DNA from: Mesorhizobium sp. L-2-11
GTDB taxonomy: Bacteria; Pseudomonadota; Alphaproteobacteria; Rhizobiales; Rhizobiaceae
Assembly: GCF_016756595.1 (NCBI RefSeq)
Contig: NZ_AP023257.1
Span: forward strand, 1,517,001-1,581,000
Direction of reading: 5' to 3'
Length of the DNA stretch: 64,000 bases
The first letter of the stretch is position 1. Each line of letters begins with the position of its first letter. The position numbers were made by a program, and so were the translations under genes. Below the pieces are notes generated by a model, which was not told the DNA's origin, did not search any database, and saw nothing but the letters and a program-made list of their open reading frames with translations. Below, in pieces: positions 16,982 to 25,237 of the stretch.

Positions 16982-18779
16982 GGATGATGTGCGGGATTCG
17001 ATCCATCCCGAGGCCGCCCCCGTGCGCCGATCACTGTTTCGGAAGTATTTCATCGCCCTTTTAGCCGCCGTCATTGTCCCCATAACTGCCAGCGGCATCA
17101 GCAACGCCTGGTTCGGCTATCGCGATCAGCGTGCCATGCTCAGCGCTCTCTTGCGGGTGGAAGCCACATCGGCAGCCGGCAAGATGCAGAGCTTTCTCGA
17201 CGGCATCAGGGATCAGCTCAGCTGGACGGTCCAGCAGGCCTGGAACCCGGACGCCGAGGGACAGCATCGCCTGGATGCCCTGCGGGCAATGCGCCAAGCC
17301 CCGGCAATTGTCAGCATCACTCTTGTCGACAGTACGGGAGTAGAGCGGCTGCACGTGTCCCGAATTGGCTTGAACAGGATGGAAAGTGGATCGGATCGTT
17401 CAGGCGATCCTGCGGTCGCGGGAGCCCGGTCCACGGGCTTATGGTATGGCCCAGTCATGTTTCGCAACGGCTCCGAACCGTTCCTGACTATGGCAATGGC
17501 CGGAAACCGCAAGGCGGATGCGTTCGTCGTCGCCGAAATCAACCTGAAGCTCATCTGGATTGTCGTTTCGGAAGTTCGTGTCGGCCGCAGCGGTCAGGCA
17601 TTTGTTCTTGACCAGACCGGCCGGCTTATCGCTCACCCCGACATCAGCAAGGTGTTGCAAGGCACCGACGAGAACACAGCGGCTGCCCGGCGCAGATTGC
17701 GGGACGAGATCGCCACAGCGGGCGGCGAGGCGACAACGGCCCGCAACGCTGAGAATGAACGCGTCGTGACTGCGATGGCATCGATCCCCAGTGTTGGCTG
17801 GACCATGTTCGTCGAGCAGCCGCAGGCAGAAGCTTTTGCACCGCTCTATGCTTCTTTGTGGCGCACCGGCGGCCTGCTGCTTGCGGCGCTCATCTTAGCG
17901 GCGGCGCTCGCCTACTGGCTTGCCAGGCGCATGACCGGCCCCATCCGTCAGCTGGAGGAGGGCACCGAAAAAATCGGTGCCGGACAGTTCGATCACCGGA
18001 TCGACATCGCCACCGGAGATGAACTTGAACGGCTGGCGGTCCGGTTCAATCAGATGGCTCAGGAACTCGCCAAATCGCGGGATCGATCGGAGCGGATCGC
18101 GCGGCTGAAACGCTTTCTCGCACCGCAAGTCGCCGAGCTCGTGGAAAAATCCGGTGACGAGAGCGTACTCGCGGGCCAGCGGGCGGAAGTGGTCCCTGTC
18201 TTCTGCGATCTACGCGGCTTTACCGCGTTTTCGGCGCACGCCGAACCCGATGATGTCATGCAGGTGTTGCGCGACTATTATGAGGCTCTCGGCGCGATCA
18301 TCACGCGCTACGAGGCCACGCTGACCAACTTCTCGGCGGACGGGTTGATGGTGCTTGTCAACGCCCCTGTGCCGAGCGCGGAGCCAGCGCTTCGCGCCGT
18401 CGAGATGGCGATTGACATGCAGGATGCCGTTCAGCACCTGATCGCCGAGTGGCGTCTGCGCGGCCACGCGGTCGGTTTCGGCATAGGGCTCGCGATGGGA
18501 CGGGCGACGGTCGGCCGAATTGGCTATGAGGCCCGCGTTGACTACACCGCCATCGGCAATGTCGTGAACCTGGCGTCCAGACTGTGTTCGTCGGCCGATG
18601 ATCTGCAAATTCTCACCGATGACTCTGTGGCGTGTTCCGTCGGCGGCAAGATTCCGATGGTCGCCCTCGGCGCGCGCCACCTCAAGGGCTTCGATGAGGA
18701 AGTACGCGTGTACGACGTCGGAATACGGAGACTGACGTCAGATTTCGCTCCTGCGCCGGAGATCAGTGCGAAAAGCTAG
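16965..18779 (+). CDS. Membrane sensor adenylate/guanylate cyclase (Cache-HAMP-CYC)
   Basis: 604 residues. A transmembrane helix (about 27-48) is followed by a periplasmic Cache-like sensor (about 50-295; YGPVMF, FVLDQTGRLIAHPD), a second helix (about 303-320), HAMP (about 320-372, ARRMTGPIRQLEEGTEKIGAG) and a class III cyclase domain (about 385-590). Metal-binding aspartates are visible in CDLRGFTAFS and NFSADGLMV. The start overlaps the upstream binding-protein gene by 17 bases. It probably makes cAMP in response to a periplasmic signal, perhaps presented by the binding protein. Confidence 0.85.
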   Translation: MKSSNEDDVRDSIHPEAAPVRRSLFRKYFIALLAAVIVPITASGISNAWFGYRDQRAMLSALLRVEATSAAGKMQSFLDGIRDQLSWTVQQAWNPDAEGQHRLDALRAMRQAPAIVSITLVDSTGVERLHVSRIGLNRMESGSDRSGDPAVAGARSTGLWYGPVMFRNGSEPFLTMAMAGNRKADAFVVAEINLKLIWIVVSEVRVGRSGQAFVLDQTGRLIAHPDISKVLQGTDENTAAARRRLRDEIATAGGEATTARNAENERVVTAMASIPSVGWTMFVEQPQAEAFAPLYASLWRTGGLLLAALILAAALAYWLARRMTGPIRQLEEGTEKIGAGQFDHRIDIATGDELERLAVRFNQMAQELAKSRDRSERIARLKRFLAPQVAELVEKSGDESVLAGQRAEVVPVFCDLRGFTAFSAHAEPDDVMQVLRDYYEALGAIITRYEATLTNFSADGLMVLVNAPVPSAEPALRAVEMAIDMQDAVQHLIAEWRLRGHAVGFGIGLAMGRATVGRIGYEARVDYTAIGNVVNLASRLCSSADDLQILTDDSVACSVGGKIPMVALGARHLKGFDEEVRVYDVGIRRLTSDFAPAPEISAKS

Positions 18780-18893
18780 ACTTGGGACGCGGCTGGACCG
18801 AATGGCAACTCGTCACGTCGAGACCGGACCATCGAGATCGTGCAATTGGACAGCAGCTACGGGTCATTCCTTCCGGTTTGAAAACGGGAAGGT

Positions 18894-18981
18894 TGCGCCC
18901 AATGTCGGCTGTTGAGGTCAGCTTCGCCACCGCCTGAAAGCAGACATCGCCGGCGACTACGTTGGAGGTCGCGGTTGCGCC
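18894..18981. repeat. Right copy of the diverged ~90-base repeat flanking module A
   Basis: GCGCCCAATGTCGG...TTGAGGTCAGC...CGCCTGAAAGC...GAGGTCGCGGTTGCGCCA matches 14332-14420 in order and orientation with substitutions. It lies about 110 bases upstream of the gnd 3' copy. The rest of 18780-19095 shows no gene. Confidence 0.55.
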
Positions 18982-19095
18982 AAAAGCGGCCGTTCAGCCG
19001 ACAGATGTGAAATAGCGGGAGTCGGACCCTGAGCGCACATCGCCGAAGGCCTGTCCCGAACGCCGATAATTGTGCCGCCCCAACGCCGAGTATTC

Positions 19096-19681
19096 GGCGG
19101 CGGTGGCGGCGCGCGTCCTGTCATCTATCAAGGACGAGCGCCTGGCCGCCGAAAAGGCCTATGGCCATGGCGGCGTGACCAGCATTTCCGGAGACAAGGA
19201 CGCGCTTCTTGACGATCTTGAACTGGCGCTGTTCGCCGGCAAGATATCAGCCTACGCGCAAGGCTTCGCGGTGATGAGCGGCGCGTCGAAGGAGTTCAAC
19301 TGGAACCTGCCGATGCCGACCATCGCCAAGATCTGGCGGGCCGGCTGCATCATCCGCTCGCAATTGCTGGACACGATGGCGGAAGCCCTCGACAAGGGTG
19401 GCGCAACCACCAATCTCCTGATGGCGCCGGCCTTCATCGCGATGATGCAGGAGGCGCATCCATCGCTGCGGCGCATCGTGGCAAGGGCGTCGGAAGCCGG
19501 CTCGCCGGTGCCGGCGCTGTCGTCGGCGCTTGCCTATTTCGACAGCTACCGCCAGGGCCGCGGCACCTCGAACCTGATCCAGGCGCAACGCGATTTCTTC
19601 GGCGCGCACGGCTTCGAGCGCATCGACGGGCCGGGCGCGTTCCATGGCCCTTGGGGCAGCGGAGCGGCAGGTTAGCGCCGC
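19096..19681 (+). pseudogene. gnd: Duplicated 3' end of gnd (codons ~283-475)
   Basis: This stretch repeats the C-terminal 193 codons of gnd (13751-14337), including the stop and the following GCGCC, with scattered substitutions, mostly synonymous. Homology starts abruptly at GGCGGTGGCGGCGCGCGT and ends at TTAGCGCC. The frame is open from 19070 but lacks the NADP domain and most of the active site, so it cannot be a working dehydrogenase. The divergence suggests either an old duplication or arrival of an allele from a related strain. It forms the boundary between modules A and B of the islet. Confidence 0.9.
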
Positions 19682-19936
19682 ATTATTGGTCGGGTTAAGC
19701 TCCGATATTTCCAGTCCTCAAAGCGGTCATTTCCCCCGAAGTCCAGGATGCTCCGGCGGCCCACTACCCAAGATTGCGCTTAATCTCAGGCGACCTCGTG
19801 CAGTGTGGAGTGATCAACCCGCATTATGACCCTGCTGCTCGCCGGGAAGAATGAATTCCATCATCGGCGATATCGACTCTGCCGGTTTGGAGTATGGTTC
19901 GATAATTGGGATTGCGCCGCGGCCGCTAGCTACTGG
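19682..19936. other. Gene-free stretch
   Basis: About 255 bases between the gnd 3' copy and the 3' end of the hydrolase pseudogene. Nothing recognisable was seen. Confidence 0.4.
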
Positions 19937-20757
19937 TCATCGGTCCGAACCCGAGATCGATACCTTGGCTATGAAGGCAAGGACCGTCGTGTTGAATTCA
20001 TCCGGACGCTGTAGCGGCGCAAAGTGACTAACGCCGGGCAAAATGATTGATGCGGCCCCCGGAATAGTGTCGGCCAGGTAGTTGGCATGCTCTCGCTTGA
20101 TGAATTCGTCATGCTCGCCGAGTGCGACGATGACAGGCACCTCGATGGCGCCAAGGTCCTCTTTGGTATAGTTCGGCTGGGTTCGCATCATCAGCCCCAC
20201 CGCGCTGACGAACTGGTCGAAGGCGGCTGGCGTGGCGGAGAGCATGGCGTAGTCTTTCCTGTGGCGACTGAAGCAGCGATCGAGAAGCGGACTCGGTTCG
20301 ATCTGCTTTGTGCCACCAGGATCCATGTTGCAGGCGAAAAAGAAGACGCCTGCCACGCGTGCTGGTGCCTTGGAGGCAACTACCAGAGCGACGCAAGCGC
20401 CGTCACTCCAGCCGACGAAGGCAGCCTTGTCGAGGGAAAGGTGGTCCATCACAGCCACGACGTCAGAAGCCATGAGTTCATAGGAATATGGCCTGTCATC
20501 GCGGGTGCTGCGGCCGTGCCCGCGACTGTCGATCGTCACGACGCGGTGGCCCGCCGCTACCAAGGCCGGCACCTGATATCCCCAATTGCCGCTGTGGCCG
20601 AGTCCGCCGTGCAACAGGATGACGGGAGGACCGCTGCCAAATGATGCTACCAGATCAGGGCTCCGTCATGCTCCACGCGATCCTCGCGATCGGGGGCGGG
20701 GAGAAGGGCGGCTCCATGCTCGGCAAACCGGGTAAGGTCGTCGTCATATAAATTCAT
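19937..20757 (-). pseudogene. Alpha/beta hydrolase gene broken by a one-base frameshift
   Basis: The catalytic part is intact: nucleophile Ser in GWSDGACV, acid Asp in GEHDEF and His in GVSHFAPL. Reading from ATG 20757 gives MNLYDDDLTRFAEHGAALLP, a plausible N-terminus, down to ALIW and then TAG (20647-20649). The continuation ASFGSGPPVILLHGGLGH, with the HGG oxyanion segment, lies in another frame starting right there. Total length 821 is one short of a multiple of three, so a single lost base explains it; restored, the protein would be 273 residues. An internal start could make a protein without the HGG strand, probably inactive. A sequencing error cannot be excluded. It is divergent from the TetR gene. 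Confidence 0.75.
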
Positions 20758-20796
20758 ATCGGGTTCCGTGTTTCGAGAGCTACGCGCGCTCTACTG

Positions 20797-20822
20797 TTGA
20801 CACATACCAACCGTAAGGTATG
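20797..20822. promoter_or_regulatory. Candidate TetR operator/promoter in the divergent region
   Basis: TTGACA at 20797-20802 is followed by the inverted repeat CATACC (20803-20808) / GGTATG (20817-20822) with an 8-base spacer. The right arm overlaps the possible ATG at 20820. This fits autoregulation by the TetR protein if translation begins at the next ATG (20832). Confidence 0.4.
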
Positions 20823-21464
20823 AATATTCGCATGTCTAGGCCAACCAAACATGCTCCCGAGCGCGGTGATGCCCGAACCCGGCTCCTGGAAGCTGCAAGG
20901 GACACTATCCGCGCCAAAGGCTTCGCCTCGGCCAGCATTGATGATCTTTGCAGGGCGGCTGAGGTAACCAAGGGGGCATTCTTCCACAACTTCGGTAGCA
21001 AGGAAGCCCTGGGAGTTGCAGCTGCGGAATTTTGGGCCAGGACCACCTCGGGCTTTTTCGCCGCGGCTCCCTATCATCACCCTCGCGATGCGTTGGAGCG
21101 GGTGCTTGCCTATGTCGCTTTTCGCAAAGCGATCATCACGGAGGATCTGGCGGAGTCCAGCTGTCTGGTCGGAACGATGGCTCAAGAGGCCTACATGACC
21201 TTCCCCAGCATCCGCGATGCGTGCGGAGCCAGCATGTTCGATCATGCGTCGACGCTAGAGGCCGACATTGAACTGGCCCGCCGTGAGCGCGGTGTTACGG
21301 ATGATTGGACTGCCGAAAGTCTAGCTCGATACACGCAGACTGTTATCCAAGGAGGATTCGTCCTTGCGAAAGCAGGGAATGACGCGGAGCTGGCGCGCGA
21401 AAGTCTTGATCATTTGGAGCGGTATATTCGGCTTCTGTTTCGCGTTGCCGACGACGAGACGTGA
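20820..21464 (+). CDS. TetR/AcrR-family transcriptional regulator
   Basis: 214 residues. The N-terminal TetR DNA-binding domain covers about residues 15-62 (RTRLLEAARDTIRAKGFASASIDDLCRAAEVTKGAFFHNFGSKEAL, shown here by its positions and the AFFHNFGSKEAL signature). A helical ligand domain with a TetR_C-like end (DWTAESLARYTQTVIQGGF) follows. Start may be 20820 or ATG 20832 (MSRPTKHA). It is divergent from the broken alpha/beta hydrolase gene, its likely original target. The intergenic palindrome supports local control. Confidence 0.85.
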   Translation: MNIRMSRPTKHAPERGDARTRLLEAARDTIRAKGFASASIDDLCRAAEVTKGAFFHNFGSKEALGVAAAEFWARTTSGFFAAAPYHHPRDALERVLAYVAFRKAIITEDLAESSCLVGTMAQEAYMTFPSIRDACGASMFDHASTLEADIELARRERGVTDDWTAESLARYTQTVIQGGFVLAKAGNDAELARESLDHLERYIRLLFRVADDET

Positions 21465-21678
21465 GCGAGATCGATCAGAACGCAATCGAGCGCATGTTCT
21501 GCCCAAACGCCGTCAGTCTGAGAGTCCGAATTCCAAGGCCGAACCGACCTTTGTTGATCGAACGGCAAACATGATCGCTAAGCAACAACCAGCCGCATCT
21601 ATGTCGGGGAGTGCGCGTCTGCTTGCCTGTCGCCGGACGTAGCTCTGTCCCCGAAGATTCTTCTTCCCGTTTCGGCGA

Positions 21679-23421
21679 TCAATCCCGGCGCGAATCGTAA
21701 GGCTTGGCGGCCCGTTGAGCGACGCGCTCGCGGTACCTCGCCTCGGTTCCACTTTGGTTTTCCGGCTTGGCAAGCGTTTCGACAGGCTTCCCGAGGACGA
21801 CCAGCAGCGTGTCCCATTCTTCCTGGCCGAGCGTCTTGTAGCGGTACTCCAGACCCGGCGACGCCAGGAGCTGCTCGATCTCAGGCCGCGCGAAAGAGGC
21901 CGCAGGGCCAATGCGGCGAAAGCCGCTTCGCACGGCATCGGTAGCCGCGGTCAGGTCGCTGAAGCCATACTTGCCCGGATCGTAGACGGAGTACTCGCGC
22001 AGCAGCCGCAACAGGTCGGGCACGGCATCGACGCCGCGGTCGCCCTGGCGCTTGATCAGGCCGGTGGCAAAGCGGCTGACCGCCGGATCGGCGAGAATTG
22101 CGCGCTCTTCCGGCAGAGGATCGGCGTATGCACCTACAGGGAGACCGGCCAGGGCATTGACCCAGTGGCGCGCCTCCTTCTTGTCGGTGGCCGCTAGGTA
22201 GCGGCGGGCGGCGAGCCGCCGCAGATCGGCGGAGTCGCCATCGACCTGTTTGATGATCGCCCACAGTCCGTCTGAGGATCGCACCCGCGGGTCCTCCAAG
22301 ATGCGAACCAGCAGACGCCGGTCGCTCTCGCCGAGCGGCTGGTCGTTCGCGCGGAACGAGTCCATCCACTGATTGGCGAGCGCGAACGCGGGATCGCTCA
22401 CCGGCTTGCGCGGATCGTCTAGCGCTCTGGCAAGTCCCTCGCGCGTTTTCGTTTTCGCCGCTTCCATATCCACGCCGCGCGAAACGCTGGTGTGGTCGAG
22501 TAGCAGCCGGTTGACCGGAACCTCGGCGTACATCCTTCCGTCACCGAGCCGCCGACGCGCCCAGCCAAACCGGAAGTTCTCGATCCCGCCCGAAATCCCG
22601 ATCAGCAACGGTGCCGCCGGGGCAAAGATCGACACGATCGACTGCCGCAGCAGCACCTGTTCACCGGCGCCGGTGATGGTGAGCGCCTTGCGGTGGGGAG
22701 CGGAGGGTTCGAGCGACCAATCCACCCGTCCCGATCCGGGCTTGGCATCGGGCACGGCAGGGCCATCCTCGATCGCGATGGTGAAGTCGGTTTCGGGGGC
22801 GTCGTCGCTTTGCAGCAGCGCCTTGCCCTCTGACATCATCAGGTTCCATTCGGCTTCCAGCGCGCGCTGATGGGAGAGCGGATCGGAGGCATCGTAGCGC
22901 CGCTCTTCCAGTAGGCCATGCCCGATGACGGTGCTTCGTTTGCCGGGCGTCGAGTCCGGCACGATGCGATAGGTATTGGAATGACCGCGAGGGGTCTGGA
23001 CGCGGACCGAAGTGACGCCCGGGGTCTTGAGCAAGGCCGCGCACAATGCATCGCAACGGCCCTCGAAGGGGCGGGCGAGGAGAATGTCGCCCTTGAGCGC
23101 AATCGGTGCGCTCGCCTGAATGTCCGGCTCCTCCAGGCTGGCCAGCATGCCCCTCGCCCAGGTGAGGCCTGGCTGGGGGATGGTCCAAAACAGTGCCAGC
23201 GTCGCGGCGCCCGACATGACGTTCAGAGGAACGCCTGAAAGGAAACTTCCGAGCAGCGAGCGGAACAGCGCGAAGGCGACGCCATACATGAAGGCCGTTG
23301 GCATCGACGCGAGGATGAGCCCCGGAATAATCAGGAAACTGCCGATGATGACCAGCCATGGCATTGTCAGCGCCACGAACGCGCCGACGCCAGTGATGAT
23401 CAAGTAAGTCTTCAACCACAT
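21679..23421 (-). CDS. Membrane-anchored protein of unknown function, 580 residues
   Basis: The N-terminal 85 residues contain about three hydrophobic helices (MWLKTYLIITGVGAFVALT, LVIIGSFLIIPGLILASMP, MYGVAFALFRSLLGSFLSG). A large soluble part follows, probably periplasmic or cytoplasmic, with two Cys close together (GRCDALCAALL, about residue 123) and a helical C-terminal half that may be a repeat-like scaffold (from about residue 350). No enzyme motif was recognised. The frame is open throughout with normal GC-rich codon use, so it is a real gene. It is alone on the minus strand in module B, convergent with the TetR gene. Confidence 0.65.
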   Translation of the reverse strand: MWLKTYLIITGVGAFVALTMPWLVIIGSFLIIPGLILASMPTAFMYGVAFALFRSLLGSFLSGVPLNVMSGAATLALFWTIPQPGLTWARGMLASLEEPDIQASAPIALKGDILLARPFEGRCDALCAALLKTPGVTSVRVQTPRGHSNTYRIVPDSTPGKRSTVIGHGLLEERRYDASDPLSHQRALEAEWNLMMSEGKALLQSDDAPETDFTIAIEDGPAVPDAKPGSGRVDWSLEPSAPHRKALTITGAGEQVLLRQSIVSIFAPAAPLLIGISGGIENFRFGWARRRLGDGRMYAEVPVNRLLLDHTSVSRGVDMEAAKTKTREGLARALDDPRKPVSDPAFALANQWMDSFRANDQPLGESDRRLLVRILEDPRVRSSDGLWAIIKQVDGDSADLRRLAARRYLAATDKKEARHWVNALAGLPVGAYADPLPEERAILADPAVSRFATGLIKRQGDRGVDAVPDLLRLLREYSVYDPGKYGFSDLTAATDAVRSGFRRIGPAASFARPEIEQLLASPGLEYRYKTLGQEEWDTLLVVLGKPVETLAKPENQSGTEARYRERVAQRAAKPYDSRRD

Positions 23422-23581
23422 GCGCGGAACCTTATCGCGCAGGATTCAAAAAATGATAAAGCTACTGTTCTCGGGTCGGTGCCGTCTTTCGGCATCCGCC
23501 CTCGTTGACGAATCTCGTTACGCTCAACGCGAGCGCGACGATCGACCCATAACCTCTACCTCAGCGCGCGCGCTCCTCCCG

Positions 23582-24034
23582 CGCAGCGGGTCGTTCATCG
23601 GCCCCAAAGGTTGCCAGTCAGCAGCGCGCATTTTGCGGCCAAGCGGAATCACAGTGGCGCCGCAGAAATGCGGGTATGACAAATTGATGGAGCGGGAGTT
23701 CAATTTGAACATATCCCGCTCTAGTCGGAGCCGCGATAGGCCAGAACCCCGGTCGGCTTGCTCGGGCTCTGCAGGGAGCCAGGTGCTGCGCCGCCGATCC
23801 AGCCCAGCACGGAGCGGGCGAGCTCGGCGTCGGCGAGCCGGAAGTTCTCGTTGACGACCAGCAATTCCCTGCGGAACAGATGCAGCAAGTCGAACGACTG
23901 CTTGGACACCACGTCGACATCCCGGCCGAGCTTGAGGCCGGCGTCCTCGATGCCGGCGACAATGGCCAGTGTCGCGGCAGCGGCACCTGCTGACGAAACC
24001 GTCCGGCCTGACGTCGCGGCGCATCAGCTGCGCG
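23582..24034 (-). pseudogene. Duplicated 3' end of lacI with its downstream flank
   Basis: This segment matches about 33645-34096, the last ~105 codons of lacI plus about 140 bases beyond its stop, in the same orientation. Single-base indels (for example near 23990) break the frame. It includes the copy of the GAGCGGGA/TCCCGCTC hairpin at the gene end. The match stops within GCGCG at 24030-24034, where gnd sequence begins. The gap 23422-23581 before it shows no gene. Confidence 0.85.
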
Positions 24035-24101
24035 TCGAAGGAGTTCAGCTGGAACCTGCCGATGCCGACCATCGCCAAGATCTGGCGGGCCGGCTGCATC
24101 C
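24035..24101 (+). pseudogene. 67-base gnd fragment fused to the lacI remnant
   Basis: The sequence TCGAAGGAGTTCA...GCCGGCTGCATC matches gnd 13942-14008 and its copy near 19287-19353. The base string AAGATCTGG agrees with the 19 kb copy rather than the intact gene (AAGATATGG). It ends abruptly 3 bases before the stop of the response regulator gene at 24105. It is oriented like gnd. Confidence 0.85.
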
Positions 24102-24104
24102 TAT

Positions 24105-24779
24105 TTAGCCGTCGCGCCAGGATGTGACACCTCGGCTTTGCAACGAACTGAGATGCGGTGACTGCCCGAGATTCAGCTTTGCAGCCATGTTGACCAGTTC
24201 GGGAAGGGAACCGGCCTTCATCTTTCGCATAACCTGGCCGCGATGGGCTTTTACTGTGATCTCGCTGATGCCGAGCTCGAAGCCAACCTGCTTGTTCAAC
24301 AGTCCCGTCACGACCAGCGCCATCACCTCCGCTTCGCGGTGACTGAGTGATGAATAGCGCTCACGGAGCACTTGCTTGTCCAACTCGTTCGCACGTGCAG
24401 CCCGGCTACGTTCAAGCGCGTGCTCGACGGCCGTCAAGAGTACGTCGTCCCCAAACGGCTTGGTCAGGAATTCTACGGCTCCAGCCTTCATCGCTTTGAC
24501 TGTCATCGGCACGTCGCCGTAGCCAGTGACGAAGATAATCGGCATGTCGGTTCGCTCGACGGAGACAAGTTGTTGCAAGTCGAGCCCGCTGAGATCGGGA
24601 AGGTTGACGTCAAGAATCAGACAATTCGGAACCAGGGCTCGGGGCCGAGACAGAAATTCCTGCGCCGACGAGCAGGGCTCCGGATGGAAGCCCGCTGAAC
24701 GGATCAGCAATTCCAGCGATTCACGCACAGAAATGTCGTCGTCAACGACGAATACGACAGGCGTTTCGTGTGACATCAT
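24105..24779 (-). CDS. FixJ/NarL-type response regulator
   Basis: 224 residues. The receiver domain covers about residues 6-120, with acidic DDD near residue 13, phospho-acceptor Asp in [12 protein letters not shown], Thr in VTGYGD and Lys in LTKPFG. A LuxR-type HTH occupies about residues 140-200 ([20 protein letters not shown], then [16 protein letters not shown]). ATG 24779 is used; an upstream extension to 24866 lacks family similarity. It is the third gene of the kinase-receiver-regulator unit on the minus strand, 83 bases after the receiver gene. It probably activates nearby genes when phosphorylated. The stop lies next to the gnd fragment. Confidence 0.88.
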   Translation of the reverse strand: MMSHETPVVFVVDDDISVRESLELLIRSAGFHPEPCSSAQEFLSRPRALVPNCLILDVNLPDLSGLDLQQLVSVERTDMPIIFVTGYGDVPMTVKAMKAGAVEFLTKPFGDDVLLTAVEHALERSRAARANELDKQVLRERYSSLSHREAEVMALVVTGLLNKQVGFELGISEITVKAHRGQVMRKMKAGSLPELVNMAAKLNLGQSPHLSSLQSRGVTSWRDG

Positions 24780-24862
24780 GCCGGCCTTGCCCTTGCTCGG
24801 TGCAGTTGCCAAATCCGTGTGTGCGGGAAGTATCCCTTGCGGATCGGCATAGCAAGTCGCGT

Positions 24863-25237
24863 TCAATCATCAGCGAAGGCCAGGTTGAGCGCTTTCTGCA
24901 GGGCTGTGTCGCTAAACGGCTTGAATAGGCATTCTACCGCACCCTTTTTTAGAAGGTCCGGCCGCGCGGTCTCATAACTCTGCGCCGTAATGTAGATGAT
25001 GGGGATAGGCTGGCCCCGGCGCGCCAACTCTAGTTCGAGTTCAGGCCCCGTCATGCCGGGCATGCTGATGTCAAGCACCAGGCACTCGGTCTCGTTGATG
25101 ATGCCTGACCCCAGAAACTCCTCCGCCGAAGAGAACGCTTCGGCGCGGAAGCCGAACTCGCTCAACAGGTCGGGCAGAGACTCGCGCACGGACTCATCGT
25201 CATCGACGATCGACACGAGTGGGCGGCGAACGTTCAT
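24863..25237 (-). CDS. Single-domain response regulator (receiver only)
   Basis: 124 residues forming only a CheY-like receiver: DDDES near residue 12, phospho-acceptor Asp in [13 protein letters not shown], Thr in YITAQ and Lys in LFKPFS. There is no output domain. Its ATG overlaps the kinase stop by 4 bases (TCATGA on the plus strand), so it is translationally coupled to the kinase. In such FixJ-group operons the free receiver may act as a phosphate sink or a competitor of the DNA-binding regulator encoded downstream. Confidence 0.88.
   Translation of the reverse strand: MNVRRPLVSIVDDDESVRESLPDLLSEFGFRAEAFSSAEEFLGSGIINETECLVLDISMPGMTGPELELELARRGQPIPIIYITAQSYETARPDLLKKGAVECLFKPFSDTALQKALNLAFADD

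Noticed and set aside
19070..19675. Functional short 6-phosphogluconate dehydrogenase
   Set aside because: It lacks the NADP domain and the catalytic segment, and its first 9 codons are not gnd-derived. It is a duplicated 3' fragment.
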